From assembly GCA_019009955.1 (NCBI GenBank), contig CM032233.1:115097001-115161000 (forward strand): a stretch of DNA of 64,000 nt, written 5' to 3'. Made by a program: the position numbers and the translations under genes. The notes under the pieces were generated by a model. The model was not told the DNA's origin. It saw only the letters and a list, made by a program, of their open reading frames with translations, and ran no database searches. This stretch comes from Riptortus pedestris (Eukaryota > Arthropoda > Insecta > Hemiptera > Alydidae). Shown here one piece after another: positions 37,812 through 52,359 of the stretch (within the stretch, counting starts at the first letter, position 1; the number at the start of each line of letters is the position of its first letter).

Positions 37812-40800
37812 CTGTAATGGAAAAAGAGAGAGAATATCGTGAGAGTCGGCTGCCCCAGCTCCCTTCTCATATCAAGTGTATCATTTGTTGTGTGCACTTC
37901 TAAACTGGTATTACATTTATTTTGAGATAACTTTCTTCTGTCCCAAAAAAAAATTAAAATCACATAATTGTATTTTGAAGTCCGAATGCAGAACCAATAT
38001 TAGCAAGACTTTTTATATTCGAATTTCATTTATATTTTGAATAACCTGCCTGTTTCACGGGTCATTTAATCCGGTACTCCGGGGCTGCCCTACTGTATTT
38101 CATAGAGAATATGTTCTTAAAGATAATTGGGTATCGGCAATGAAGTACTCAACCAAAAAAAGAATTTTATTCTAATGTAACATTTTCTGATACATCTGGA
38201 GCAATAATAATGGAAATTATAATCCTTAATATTATTACTGGCAGATAAAAAAACATTCTCTTAGAACACGGTAGAGGGGGATACAGCCGTACTACCTCCT
38301 CTCCAGTGGACGGAACATTTTTACGTCCCTCTCCTTGGGTTTACGCTCCTGGTTACTTGTTCTTTCACTAGTATTTCAATTTTTTTTTCTGTCATTTAAT
38401 TTTTTTGGCGATCATTTTAACTAGATTTTCTATTTTATTTCATGATATATCTACCAAACTCTGAAATAAAATGAATTTCATCATAAATACTGGATGTTTG
38501 CGAAAATAAAATAGAATACCGTCATTTATGATGTATTATAAAATTCACATAATTTATCATTTACTTAGCCTTTAAACATCTTTAAAAAAAAAAAAGAAAC
38601 AAACCTCTGCCATTCTCCTTTTTGATTCGTAACTTTGGAAACGATACTGGCGGGGTTAAAGAAAATTGATTCTCTTTTAATTTAAAAAAAAAAAATGTCT
38701 AAAGCCAATCATTTTTGTTTTGCGTGTTTCTAATGTTAAACTTTGGGTTAAACTATTTGAATATCTAACAAAACTATAAAACAAGTTAATAAGGGCAGCA
38801 AGAATACGTTTGAACACTAGAAACAGTAGCTTAGAAGTGAGTAATAGCGCCCAAGGTTGCAGAATTGGGCCGAAAGCAGGTACTAAAAGTAACCACGGTC
38901 GATGGCCTTTCTTGGAACCAAGAATAGAATATCAGGGTCCTCTGGTTTGGAAAGGTACTACTAGTACACTGAAATTGGACTAAATGCATTTAAGGTTGAA
39001 CTAGGATGTCAACCACAGCGAGGGAGAAAGCCCCAACTCATATATGAAACCACCTTCCCCCGAGCACAGTTTACTTACTTTCTTATAGAGGGAAAGGGAG
39101 GAAAATAAGTGAATATTTGAAAGGAACAATTTTAAATTTAATGGAAGAAAAAACGACTTCAATTAAAACAAGATAGAAAATCGAAAGGGAATATATGACA
39201 ACATCTCGCTGGAGTAGAAGGGAGAGGCTATTTCGTCAAATGCTACTCTGAAAATATGAAAAGTGAGGAAACACGGGTAGATAGAGATAAAACCTACTCG
39301 AAAACAAAGAAAATAAGAAAGGAGGGGGATTCATTGAGGCTGTAGGGTGTTAAATATCTTTGAATAGCTGCAAAACATCTGAGTTTATCCTTTGCCTAAT
39401 TTATGCTGATAAGACATGTTGATGGTAATTTTTCAGAAATGAGTTGCTTAGAATATTATTTTTTTAGGTCAAGTATAGAAGTCTTGTCAAAACTTAATGT
39501 GTGCTTATTCAACATTGAATTCTCTGCAAGTGTAGTGCTCCTTGTGTTATTTTTACTGATGGTTTCAGAAAGAACAATTATTCATTAATATAGCTCTGAA
39601 GATGTATCCTAAACTGTTAGGACTGAATTAACTTTTTCAGTCCCGTACCACATTACCCGATATCCAACTATCTTCCAAATAATTTATGTAGTGACATCTA
39701 GCTAAAGTTTTATATTTGAATGTGATTTGAGAAAACACAATTCAATAAAGATCCCTTATTGTAAATATATTTGCATTCGTAAAAGATATTGAGATTTTCC
39801 CCGAAAATCGGAAATCTACATTCTTCTCTACAAGGATCCTCCAAAGAGATTTTTATGTAACTTTGATAAATAATTGTAAAATATTTTTAAAATCTATGTT
39901 GTGTTCGAGAAACACAATGGTTTTTAGATACGAGTGGCAACGAAATGTTGCTTTATTAAAAGAGTGTCGCGAACGATAAGTAAATGCATTAGCTATTCCA
40001 AAGTCTTAAAACTGGTTTACTACAAGGAAACAAACTATTCACATAAAAAATATTATTACGAAGTAAACATTGTTTTTTTCTTTGTTGTTAATTTTCTGTT
40101 TATATATTTCTTTAGACCTAAGAAATGTAATGATGAGACGCAATTTATTTACTCATGGCTCTCATTTTAATATCAATTTAAGTTTCCATTTGAATTTCAA
40201 ACACAATTAAACCCGTTAATTAACAACCTAGCGGTCATTTATAGTTGCCTCATAATTACCGCTTATTATAATCAAAAGTATGTTTTTATTAAGAGCTGTT
40301 TCATTTAAATTTGGCCAAGAATGTTATTCGTCATAAATGTGTGCATAAAATTGTAAGCAATTAATATTTTATGTATAAATGGAAAATATTTCTCAAAAAT
40401 AATAGATGGAGTGAAACAACTTTTTAAAGGAGCAGTAGTTGTTGAATTAATTGCAGTCAATGCCTGATAGTAAGAAATAGCTAAGATTTATTCTTCTAGA
40501 AATGCAGTTAGTACGAAATAAGTTTATAATAAAATGAGGCATTAAATGTTTGTAGATAATTTTACGAAGCTTAAGGAAATAGTAGAAGAATGAGTTTTGA
40601 TTATCGAGGTTGGAATAAATTACATAATAATCAAGTCTTTATAACGGCTAAGAAAATGTTTTAGATGTCTTTATTATAAAGTATGCAATAAATTAATATA
40701 TTTCACTTACATATTTTCTGAAAATGCCCAGTGGTAAAACCAAAATAGAATTTTAGCACTATTCATATATATTTAAGATTTGAACTGTTAGAAAGAAAAG

Positions 40801-43800
40801 GAAAATTTATAAAGTATTCATATGTATTTAAAAGATTTCCAATACTATAAGATCTCTAGCCCATATATACTTAAGTCGGCGTTGTTCGCAAAAATATCTT
40901 GAAGAGAGACCCACCGCGAATTTTCTGGAACCAGGGGAGTATCTAAATGATGGTATTCAAATGGGCAGGCAGTCGGGAATATAAATTAATCTAGTGGGTA
41001 CTGCTAAGGATTTAGATAAAAGGCCTGAGTGAATGGTGAGATTGGATGCACAGAAAGGAGAATTAGTTATTTTCTTAAGAAGAAAGGGTTGAGTCGAGAG
41101 GTATTGGAAGGCCTACAATGTCCTCTACAAATAATGATTATAAGGTAAATATGAAATTATTAAAAGAAATCACTGATATCATGTATAAAGAACACTAAAC
41201 TATAAAGAATAAAACCCCCTGAAGAAATGGGTATGCAGCTATGAAATAGGTAGGGCAGTTAATAAATAAATGAAATTCGTATAAAAAAGGTATTTAAACG
41301 TTGGTTCCAACAAAAGTACTTCAATTTAGAATTTTTTTTCCATAATTCATTTATTTTAAACATCTTCCCCTAAAGGTATTGCAATTTGTTATTGACTTTA
41401 TGAAACACAATTATCTCTTTGCATTATTGATTGATTTGGCCAGAAGTTTGTGAAACATAGCTATGGTAATACCGTAGCCCTGGAATTAGAAAAACCATTA
41501 AATTTAAAAGGCTGCCAATAAGTAAAGATAATATGTTTTACTTGATATTAATGAAAATAAATTGATATAATTTTGTATCTATTAATTTTCATTAAAATAT
41601 TGTTAATACCAAATGCCTTAGTAATATTTAAAATAGCACAACAACAACAAAATTAGAATGTATTTGGAAATGTTTAAAAATGAAAGTAGTCCATCAAAAA
41701 TGTACTAAAGCCAAAACTTTATTAAATATTTGAAATGCTCCTTGATGGAAATTAGTGATGAACAAATATATACACTGATTGTAAGCCACATAATATAACA
41801 TTATTAAAAACAAGAATGATGGAATGTTTACCCAGGAATTTTGCGATTTGATTTTAAATACTGGATTTAGTGAGTTTTTTTAATAAACTAATAAGAAATT
41901 GTAATAATTTAGAAAACATTAAACTGGTGTTGAATTATCTTTCTTTAAATTTATTAATGTGTTATTCAAGAAAACGAGATATATGAGAATGTATTCTAAT
42001 AAAGGAATTTGCCCTATTGTGTAATTACTGATGATTTTTTAAATTATGTTCAATGTATTTGAACACAACGAATTTAAATGATGATCACTACGATCCACAG
42101 CGAAAAACTTAAGTATTTGTCCTTTTCTATTGCATATTTCAATTGTTTAATAATCTTTTTGTACAATCCAGAGTCAATTAAAAATGTAGCCTTTGTGATA
42201 TAGTAGTTCAGTTCCAACTGAATAACATGACTGCAATTTTCTGGGACCAGGGAAGTATTGATTTTTTTTATTCAAGATGAAATTGCTAAAAAAAAATTAA
42301 TTTAGAATTCATGCCTCTTCAATAGGCATGCACATTATTAATAGTCGAAGAAAATCGTGTGGGAAATCTAAATTTGAATTTCTACTGTATTAACTAATCA
42401 TCTCAAAATTGGTTTAAAATTTCAAGAAGTGGTTGAAAAATTCTAGAAACTAAGTTTCCTCTAAGAATCTTTCTAAGCATTTTTTACTTTAGAAAATATC
42501 CCTTCTCTAATAAAACTTACAGAATCGAGTCCCCAAAGTATAAAACTAATATATAAAACCTATTAATTTATAATTCGTGAAATAGAGTACAAATAAATCT
42601 GTTTGTGGCAACTATTTATTAAAGAAATTATATAAATAGCCCACCTTTGTGAAATCTAATTACTTTTTGCCTATCTGCAATTTCGTTTTGGAATAAAAAA
42701 CATTTTTTGAAAAAAACAATTTTTCATGTCTATTTTGGCCTTGTTATCGTAACTATTCCATCGGCTGTTTAGGAGTTTTCCTTATATAAAATATGTATTT
42801 TCCATGATTGCAATCTCTATCAGAAGCATGATCTGAACATATTATTATAATTAAGGTGCTAGATGTAATCTGAATGCATTTTTCGTTTTTATGTCACTGA
42901 ATGTGTTACTTAACGTATGTGAACTTCTAGGAATAGTTTTATCTGTGTTTTTTTTGTGAGGGAGAGGCGGACAGCGCGAGAGAAAAGAACAATCATTATA
43001 TATCATTCATATAAATCTCTTGTCATCTGACTCACTTAAATTCAAAATTCCTTTATTCAATTTGCTCACTTTTTGCCACTAAGAGTTGCAGAGTTTTTTT
43101 ATTATTTTTTTCTTTTTGGACTTCACATGATCGCCAGAAACAAGAGAAAATATGTATTTGAAGGACTGGCAATATCATTTAATCTTTTTGAATTCACACG
43201 ACAACATTTGTAAAAAGTTGTCATATAATATTCGAATAGATGGGTAAAATTGTTGTAAGAGTTTCTCGAGTGCGCACTATATTAAGATGGCATGGAATGA
43301 TCGAGGCTAATTGATTTATAAATGGAATATGAAGGCCCAATTTTGGATTTGGCATATTGAGGTTTTTAAACAGCCGTGACTAGAACTGAATATTCCAAAT
43401 TTGGATGGTATGCATATTAATTATTCGATTAGGGCTTGCAGTCTTGACATTCCCAGATGATAAAACAGCAGCCGGCAAAGAGGGTTAGGCGGGTGCCATG
43501 CAGTTAGGTAGAAAAGCATGGTAAATGGGGCATGCACTTGGAAACTTATTTGATCTCCTACTTCATATGCCAACGTCAATTCCCCATCACTAGCCCAGTG
43601 TGGTCTTACACAAATTTGCGAAGACAACCAACCGCCTTGAGGTTACGAATACTGCATGTCCCGTGCGTCAGCCTTGGCCCTCAATCAAGGGATCTTGTAC
43701 TCAAAAAAACTGTCATAATTCAATTTCAAAATTAAGATTTAGTACAACATTAGTTACTACAATTATTTCAGAATTTTCCACTGGTCAGATATAAATTCAA

Positions 43801-46800
43801 CCTAAACACTATCACCTAAAAACTGATTGAAATGGATGAGCGAATATTATGCACTCTTATGTCCAAGAATGTCATTAAAAAAGTCCTCATTTTTCATTTA
43901 ACGTAGTTAATCTTGAATGTAGTGGTGTACGCCACATAATATTGGAGCATATATGGTAACATTAGCTACATGCTTCTCTGAGTGGGGGCAAATGAAATCT
44001 AAAATAAACAAAAGCCGCATGCTGTGAAAAACGTGAGTTCACTGTGTTTTCATAGAGCAACATAATATGCATATTTTCCAACATATAAACGTATAATAGT
44101 GCTTTGGTGAATATAACACATAAGACAGAATTTGCGTGGCATGTGTGCATTAGAGGAAACCAAAGGATATTACAAAGAATGGAGTGAGTCTTTCAAGGTG
44201 AGATGCAGGTGACCACAAGTATTTCGAAGCAAACAGTGATTAATGAAGATGATATCTTATTATAAAACAATGAATCTAACTTCAATGATCGTAAATAAGT
44301 ATGAATATGCTGATAAATTTTGTAGAGTTTCTCGTGCAGATTTTTACAAAACAAAACCAAAATTCGTAAATATCAATCCTAGGCCGATGTATTAAAAACG
44401 CTCATGGACAAGTGCTAGGTATACCGACAACTCTGTACTAATGTTGTATAATATATTTCAGGGAGGCGTTACTCTCTCCTCTCGTTGCTTCTACTGACAT
44501 GGCAACCCCTCAGTAAATTCATTTCATCGGGGATACAAGATTTTATTGTACAATGGAAATTTTCTATTTCAACCAATCACAAGGTCAACACTCCTACACA
44601 TCTAAAAGTATTTAAGTTACGAGTTTTTGACTTCGAACTTGGAGTTTAACAATTATTTAAAAGTGAACATAAGAGTTTTTAGATGTCCAGGCAAACGTAG
44701 GCACAAATAACCACCATGACTCGCATTGGTATTCATTCTACAAACGATTGATGTAAATGATACTTGCTTTTAAACAATACAATGCCAAATTAAAAGATAT
44801 TTTCATAATATATTCAGTTAAAATGAGAAAAAGTGGCATAGTTCGTACTTCTTAAACATTTTAAAAGGATTCGTCCTGGCTAGATAAAGGGAAGTTTTGT
44901 CCAATATATTATCCAAAGTAGAACTCCAAAAATTAAGGTCAATGCCTTTAAACTTTCCTTGAATAATTGAGTGACAAATTAAAAAAGAACGAAATTAACC
45001 ATTGGCTATATTTTTCTATCATTATTGGGCTATTATGTACTGCCGAAAATAAACAGTGTTCTGTATTACTATTATTCTTTATATCGGACAGATCTTACTT
45101 AGGATATTTCCAAGGAAAGGTATCTTTATGGGATCCTTCATTGTATGAACTATATAACGTCCCTTTGTATCTGAGCTTTTTTCCAATTATTTTTGTTTCC
45201 TTAATGGCTGTTTCTTGTTTTTGCTACTTTTAACAACTAAACTAAGTGAGATTAGAAAACTCATGTATAAAAATGTTTGTAAAATGAATTCCAAAATCGA
45301 GCCGTGACTGATAATTATTTATTTTTTCAGCCGCTTATGAAAAACATCATTGCTAAATACGAGTATATTCCACCTATTTATACTTACATATTTTGAAATT
45401 ATATGAATATGAAACTGAAACTGCCTTAGATACCTTTTGATTATAGCATTTTGTTTCATGACGAAGAAGATGATTATTGGGGGATAAAATGAAAATGAAA
45501 TGTCGCTTCCATCATTACCTCCAGTCTGATTGGAATTTTGTCTATCTATAACGGGCCCTCCATTAGAGCCTTAAGTGGAAATGTTTCGACACTTTTCATT
45601 TTATGGTCTGTAGCTCATAAAAGAAATATATTTTCTGAAGCGTAGCATGTTTTTTGTTATAACATTGTAAGCAACTCGACAATTTATCAGCATATTAATA
45701 TATTTATACTGCTTTTACTGTAAGGAAGTGATTTCAAACGGTAATTAACTTCAGTCGGAGAACCAGTAAATATAACTCGACTCAATAACTGAATTTATTA
45801 TTCTTTCTTTCAATGTCTTTCACGCCACTTTTCACAAAGCCAATCGGAGGCTGATGATTCATCTGGGTTTTTGAAAGTTTTGTAGGATCCTAGACGATAA
45901 AAAGTTTAATTATAGGGATCGTGTTGGTGTTGGAACAATTTTTAATTTACTGGTCAAGTAAACTCCACAAGTATCGCCAAATACCAGATGAAGCATTTGC
46001 AGAAAAAATAAATAAACTCAGTTATAGAGGCTTGAGCTTTAATTATTGTTCACCCAACTTTGCACCGTTCTGACTTGCGTACACTAGCGCATTTTTTAAA
46101 GGTTGCACATTTACGAAAGTACTTTGAAATAAAGCACTACGACTGCCAAAGATTTCTGAACAAACTTTCCATGACCTTAATTGGCTCACTCCTAGTAGGA
46201 AAACTTGCTCATGAAAAATAAGCGATTTATATCAGAAAACCAGAGCTTACATTACACCAATGATACAGAAAGTAACTACGAAGGAATTAGTAGTTAGAAC
46301 TTCACTGTTTTTACGTATGACCATTATTTAACGCTTAAGAGACAGGAAAAGGATTGAAAAAGAATATAAGATTAAAATAAAATAAAGCTAAAAGACAAGC
46401 ATATGGTTCCTTAACATATCTCAAAAGAAAAACAAGAACATAACAATTATAAAAATGGAATGAATATGAAATTAATTACACATAGGAGTGTCCATTTAAC
46501 ACGAAGAATGTGCAGATTCTCATTTATTATTTGGAATATTTTCTATCCTATTTATAACATGCTGTAAAAAATACAATTGATTTAAAAATGATTCTGAATT
46601 ATATTCTAGGTTATATATATTTTATTAAACAAGTAGATTAAGAATTATATTTTCATATTCCAACACATCTGTCATTAAAATAAATGAGCTGATATTTGAT
46701 GACTCTGGGCAACCAGTACATCTGTAAACGAATATATTTCTTTATGTATGATTATTGAACGAATAATTCCAAAGACTAGAACAATCGTATTTTAAACTTT

Positions 46801-48725
46801 GAAATTATTCATATATTCATTCTATTTACAGAGGTAATTCACCTGCTCGCCCAGAAATAACTAATAATATTTCAAAAAAATAATTTCAAAACAAACTTAA
46901 TTAAGACTTTTAAATGGAGCATATCACATAAGTGAAAAAATAATAAGGAAGATAGACCTGAAATCAGATTATTAGAAAGTATCTGTACCATAAACAAAAA
47001 ATACTCTGTACTAATTAACACTATTTCCATACTTAGCACAAGTCTGAATCATCAATCAACCTACTTTGAAATAAACTGATCAATAAAGATAAATGTGAGG
47101 AAAATAGAACAAGTTTAATTATTTTCGCAATTGGTTAAAAATTTGTTTGATTTCCTCGTAGAATGGATACCCATCTTTCTTTACTTGTGTCAAACGTTCG
47201 GCATTTAAGTATTGGCATGGTTTAATTTATTACCAACTGTAAATTACAACCACAAAGACTTAAAAAAATGAGGCTAGGAAAAATTGCATTTTATGTTTAT
47301 ATAACTACATTATATAACATAATTTTTCTCATTGAATCAATCGTTTCTTTATACAATTTTTCAGCTAAATCCAAAGTCGACGTTAAGCAGTGAGAAGCTT
47401 CTGAAGAGCTCCTTTATTCCTGTCAGGAAATTAAACAATTGCACCTGAATCTCTGAATTTATTGGCCAAACATGTAACTCTATTAAAGATTCACAAGAAT
47501 GAAATTGGACTGTAATATAAAAAAAAGTTTTGAATAGTTTCGCCCAAGTTTTGAATGTAAATGAAATCAAGACTCTTTGTTAAAAAGGTATTTAAATTTT
47601 TTTTTTTCGCTTCTCGTAGTATCGAAACTAGTAATAAAAAAAAATGTAAACAAAGATTCGACGTCATAGCTAGGCAAAAGATGATACCTGTGGCCCTCAG
47701 GTCTTCATAAATGAAATTAAAAATACGTCTTCCTTCTAAAACCGTTCTAGGAATGTTTATCTCATCTGATATATCAAATATTCGGTTGGTACCGCCAGTA
47801 TATATAATACTATCATATCACAGATGCCTATCTGTGCCATGGAACCATCCTCAAGCCAGTCGTTAGTTGTACTGCAGCCGACATTTACCGAAACGTATGA
47901 CAATGAAGCTATCTAATATTTAATGTAGAACCAATTTACCATAAAATACATATTATATATTTTGTAATCAACAGAAAAATGATTTTATCACGATTTCTCA
48001 TGGACAGAACAAAATAATGGTATATATTTTTAGCTCAGGAGACTCTCTCAGAAAAGGGAAGTTAAGATATACTAACAGATCTAAAATATATAAACATTCA
48101 CAAATACATATAGAATAAAATACAATAGGTCTACAGCATACTTACGAAGATTTAAAAGGAATAACTTTTATTATATTCGAATAGGCATAGTACGGATATG
48201 AGAAAAACTCAGATATTTAAGGAATATTTTCCGTACTATATAAATAAAGTACAACATGAAGGATTACATGAAGAGATAAATATATTATTCTAAGTCCCTG
48301 TAAACAGAGATCTTGCCAACCACTTTCAATGTGGGGCATAAACCAAATAGATGTTAAAAAATTAAATAATGCTGGCCAAGATCTTATAAAATTGTTTAAA
48401 GACTCTAAATGTTTTGGGCTCGTGTTTGTTTCCCACATAAAGGTGAGTGGTTATTTTGATAGGATGTTATTTCACCAAATATGAGGGGGAAAATTCAAAT
48501 CAGCACTTTACGCTATTGGGGGTGGTATAGGCGTGAGTAAGATCTCTTAACAATGCTCCGTCTCCTGTGAGCTGCCATAAAATACCTCAATTTAGGCAGG
48601 CCACGGAGCCCCCTCCCCCCGCACTGTCTCACCCCGACATCTTATAACCATCAAAGGTCCCTCTCTCTTTTCGCCTCCAGTAAACATAATACTCACATTT
48701 ATAATTCATCCTATTCCCATTAAAA

Positions 48726-48772
48726 AAGTCTGTCACGCAGGGGCTGCGTAAACTAAACAGATTTCCCTCCTT
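48726..48772 (-). mobile_element. Family A element, isolated 3' terminus
   Basis: AAAAAAGTCTGTCACGCAGG then GCTGCGTAAACTAAACAG and ATTTCCC: the hairpin end and subterminal repeat, minus orientation. It is separated by about 300 bp of other sequence from the copy at 49090-49654, and may belong to it. Confidence 0.7.
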
Positions 48773-49089
48773 AACAATAGTTAAACAAAGAATAAGTTTA
48801 ACAATAGGTAAATCTACATACTGGCAACACAACACAACCGTGAACAAATACAAACGGTAATATGATATCATTCAGTAAATTTTAATAATTTCCCGACGGA
48901 AAAATTCCTCTGAAATCTAAACAAACAGGTCTGCCAATCTCTCACCGGAAAGAAAAACTCACTGAAATATATCAGAATATAACATTAATTATATTGAAAA
49001 CTATTTACTAAATCTAGTACTGTAATTTATAATGAATCAGAATACTTTTTATCTCAATCAAATTTTAGTAGTTAAGAACTTAAGACGAG

Positions 49090-49654
49090 GGGGGGGGTCA
49101 TCGGAAGATATTTGCATTTCTCTCGTATAAAAAAGGTCTCTTGAAAACAATATTTGGTATTTAAACTTCGAATAAAGTGGTTTATTGTATGGCTGAGTAT
49201 TATTTATGTAAAATGAGTGGAAGTAGGGGTTTGCTGAAGGCTGAAAACTGAAAAATACACGCATGTGCAAGATAGAAAGTTATAGTACTTTTAATTATCA
49301 ATACTATTGATTCTATACCCTTTTTCGATCCGACGTATAGTAACGGAGATATTTGGAATTTTCGAAATTCTCCCCCTCTGAAGCCCACTCCCCCCGATCC
49401 GATTTCAGCCGTTAACGAACTCAATCTTTCTTTTAAATTATACGTCTAAATATCGAGTCTGGTAACGGTCGAACAATAATTGCGACCGCTAGCGCCGAGC
49501 GGTAACAGACATATATGCAAACATATATATACAATTTTGAACGGACCTCATTTTCGTCATCTCCTAGGTAGGATCGATGGACATTTGAAGAAAATTTCGA
49601 AAATCGCGTATTGAGTACGACCTCAATAGCTGGTTTCCCACAAGGGAATTTTGC
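49090..49654 (-). mobile_element. Family A element, copy 8
   Basis: Minus copy with a C/G-run (49087-49095), AATATTTGGTATTTAAAC, the AGTAGGGGTTTGCTGAAGGC module, TCCGACGTATAGTAACGGAG, CGACCGCTAGCG, GAACGGACCTCATTTTCGTC and the 5' terminus TTTCCCACAAGGGAA. The core TA tract is short (49521-49531). Two overlapping minus-strand frames here are spurious. Confidence 0.8.
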
Positions 49655-49707
49655 TAATAAATTACTAATTCCCAGGAAGATATATAAGGGTTAATGAATA
49701 AACAATA

Positions 49708-49710
49708 TAC

Positions 49711-49747
<37 letters not shown>
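49708..49747. repeat. (TA)n microsatellite
   Basis: TA tract beginning with ATAC units. Confidence 0.9.
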
Positions 49748-49750
<3 letters not shown>

Positions 49751-50676
49751 AAATTAAATTTTTCATTATTACACTGTATACAAGCGTTTTAAGGAATAAG
49801 CTTGTGTACTATGTGAGCAAAATAGACAACAATGGATTATTTTCTATCTTTGTCCCATAACATGGGACCAAAATCCCATGGTTTTGTTCAACTATCAATC
49901 AAACACGAATTTGTCCACAGTAGTAAGCGCAGAAAAATTACATTTGACGTGGAAGTGAGGTGTGCAGAAAAAAAAATGCCATAATGTTTATAAAACCTAC
50001 ATAAATCACTTGTTGTTATGTTAAATTTGTACTTCCAGTAATTAAAATTAAATAGAACTTGAAAGTAAATTAAAAACAATAAGTGGTACCCTAAATAGTA
50101 TTAAAATTAAAAAAATTAGCATATAATTAGGATGTTACACTTATTTTGACATTCAGCACTCATAATATCAATATATACACTTAAACTGCTTGCATTCATG
50201 TTTTTCACACATACACGCTCTGACACCCATAAAACAGCCGACTGCATACCATCGCGTTCAATATGTAGCCCACAATTGTAATGTTTTCCATTAATTTGAA
50301 TCACGAATGGGTGATTGTTATATGTTTCTGTGAGTCAGTTAATTATTGGTGCCTAGTAAATTTCCGTAGTATAAGATTTGTTTTTTTTGCATAGGCTTAT
50401 TGATACGTCGAAGTTTAAGCCTATTAAGATCCTTGGTGTTGTGAATGTAGATTTGTTATTCACGACGTAGATGTTCTGAAAACCTTTGGAGATGTCATCT
50501 GGTGCGTTTCGAGATGTCATATCACTATTAGATGTAGTTTTATTTTAGTCATAAATTCCCCAGAGGGTTAGCTCCTGACTTCTGAAATACATGAAACCTC
50601 GGGGAGAGCTATTATTTTATTTGGTCTAGAACAAATAAATTTACCAAATATATTTATTGTATGAGAAACGTCCATG

Positions 50677-50679
<3 letters not shown>

Positions 50680-50722
<43 letters not shown>

Positions 50723-51080
50723 GTATGTGTGTGTATATATATTTTTATGTCTCCCAACGCTATAGCGACTACAGTTCTGGTTTTTAGAACATACTATATT
50801 TAATAAAAACCACCTATATTATGTGTCGGATTGAAAAAATATCACAAAACCAATATAGTTGATAACGAAGATGCCCTAGAACCTCCTCAGCATTTTTCTC
50901 AAGCTCATATGCTAGGAGGAGTTATTTGTATTCTGAAGTTTCCTGCCTTCAGCGAGCCTACACTCATCTCAGATTTGTTGAATATATCACGAGACATATC
51001 TGGTTTCAGGTTTAAAACCCGCGTATTGTTTTTATCGGACTTTTATTATGTGAGGTATAAAAATGAATATGATGCCACTA
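50680..51080 (+). mobile_element. Family A element, decayed copy containing a chance 117-codon frame
   Basis: TA core (50680-50735), then decayed CCAACGCTATAGCGACTAC, GTGTCGGATTGAAAAAATAT, AAAACCAATATAGTTG and TGCCTTCAGCGAGCCTACAC, all collinear with the family. The open frame 50831-51184 therefore runs through transposon sequence and has no coding support. Confidence 0.6.
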
Positions 51081-51773
51081 ATGTACATTCTTTACTCTTG
51101 GGGCTGAATTTGTATTCGACCGATGTCATACTAGATATGTTAAAGTTTCATTTAAAATACCCATTTTATGCTGTCGCAGAGTGATAGGCCTTACTGTGTG
51201 ACACGGAGCTCGGCGCTAATTCCAAAATAAATGTTTATTCCATCCGCTTATACTTCTGTAATACTTTAGTTTATGAAGAGATTTTTTTTCGTCGGTAGGA
51301 CATAGTCCCTAGATATTTTAACGTTAGCTCTTTTCATTTCAATTATCTTTATTCAGTTAATAGTTTAAATTATTCTACCATAGAGTTCCAAAGTAAATGC
51401 GTTTAATTGTTTCAAACAAATAGGAAAAACGCTAATCTGAATATATTTCTATAATATATAGTTCTGTGTATATTTCTGCATTGTTTTCATTGTGCCCATT
51501 AAGAAAACCGATGAATTAATGCCGTTGATTTTACAAATTATGCTCTTTTAGAACTTCATCCCCTGAATAATGAATAAGAATTCTATATTTATTGTCCTCT
51601 TGGAAGTACTAACTCAGAATAAAAAATAAACTGTTGAAGCACATTGAAAAGACACTCTTTTATGTAGGCGTATTGTGGACAAAAACAGCCGGCACGTGGA
51701 AGTAAGAAATAGACCCTGCTTGATATAGCTGTGTAGGTAGAAGCTATTTAAAAGGTGGGATAATACTCGTGGT

Positions 51774-52208
51774 TTGGGTCGAATGCTGAATTCAATCAGG
51801 TCCTTGTCTCAAGGAAGGATTGATCGTGTTTTGCGGGCCGTGTTCTCGAGATTTATAGACTCAGACATGAATCAATCACTCCAAATCCAGGCTCCCGACC
51901 TCACAAAAAAAAAGAGGAGCACGGGGGAAAGGAGAGGTAAGGTTAGATTAGGTAAAAATTGGGGTTGGGAGGCTTTGGAAAGCCTAAGGGTGAGGTTTAA
52001 CAAGGTGGCGGTGACAATCCCAACCGCAGGACTAGCCAAAGACCAATTACTAAGGGAACATCGTAACAAGTGCTGTGCCGCCTTCCACCTCACCCCTACA
52101 CAATCCCCTACCATCCTATCCTCTTTTTCTGCTTTCGATAAGCATCGAGCAACCACTGCAGCTCTAATGGCCCCCTTAGCTACCCTCAATGCACTTGCCC
52201 TCCACTAA
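51774..52208 (+). other. Unidentified GC-rich open frame of 144 codons
   Basis: This is among the longest clean frames in the window, in a GC-rich island. The predicted product is basic in the middle (KKKRSTGERRGKVRLGK) and Ala/Leu/Thr-rich at the end, with no motif I recognise. The minus strand is also open for 105 codons over the same DNA (52189-51872), which suggests composition rather than coding selection. No intron signals or neighbours support a gene. A mobile-element origin is possible. Confidence 0.3.
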
Positions 52209-52359
52209 GGTTTAAACAAAAGGCACTCCAATATAAATAATCGAAGGAAATCTTCCTTAAATAGAAGAATTTCGTAGATTCCAACTTCCCTTTGTAGGAG
52301 TGTTCATAATACAATTGAAAACTGTTGTTCGTTGAATTTTAAATACTGTTGACACCTCT

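Noticed and set aside
45530..45575. Possible 27-nt minus-strand microexon with a GTAATG donor
   Set aside because: The putative acceptor lacks a pyrimidine tract and the phase does not fit Onecut.
50831..51184. 117-codon plus-strand open frame as a gene
   Set aside because: It runs through a decayed family A copy, with collinear family segments on both sides.
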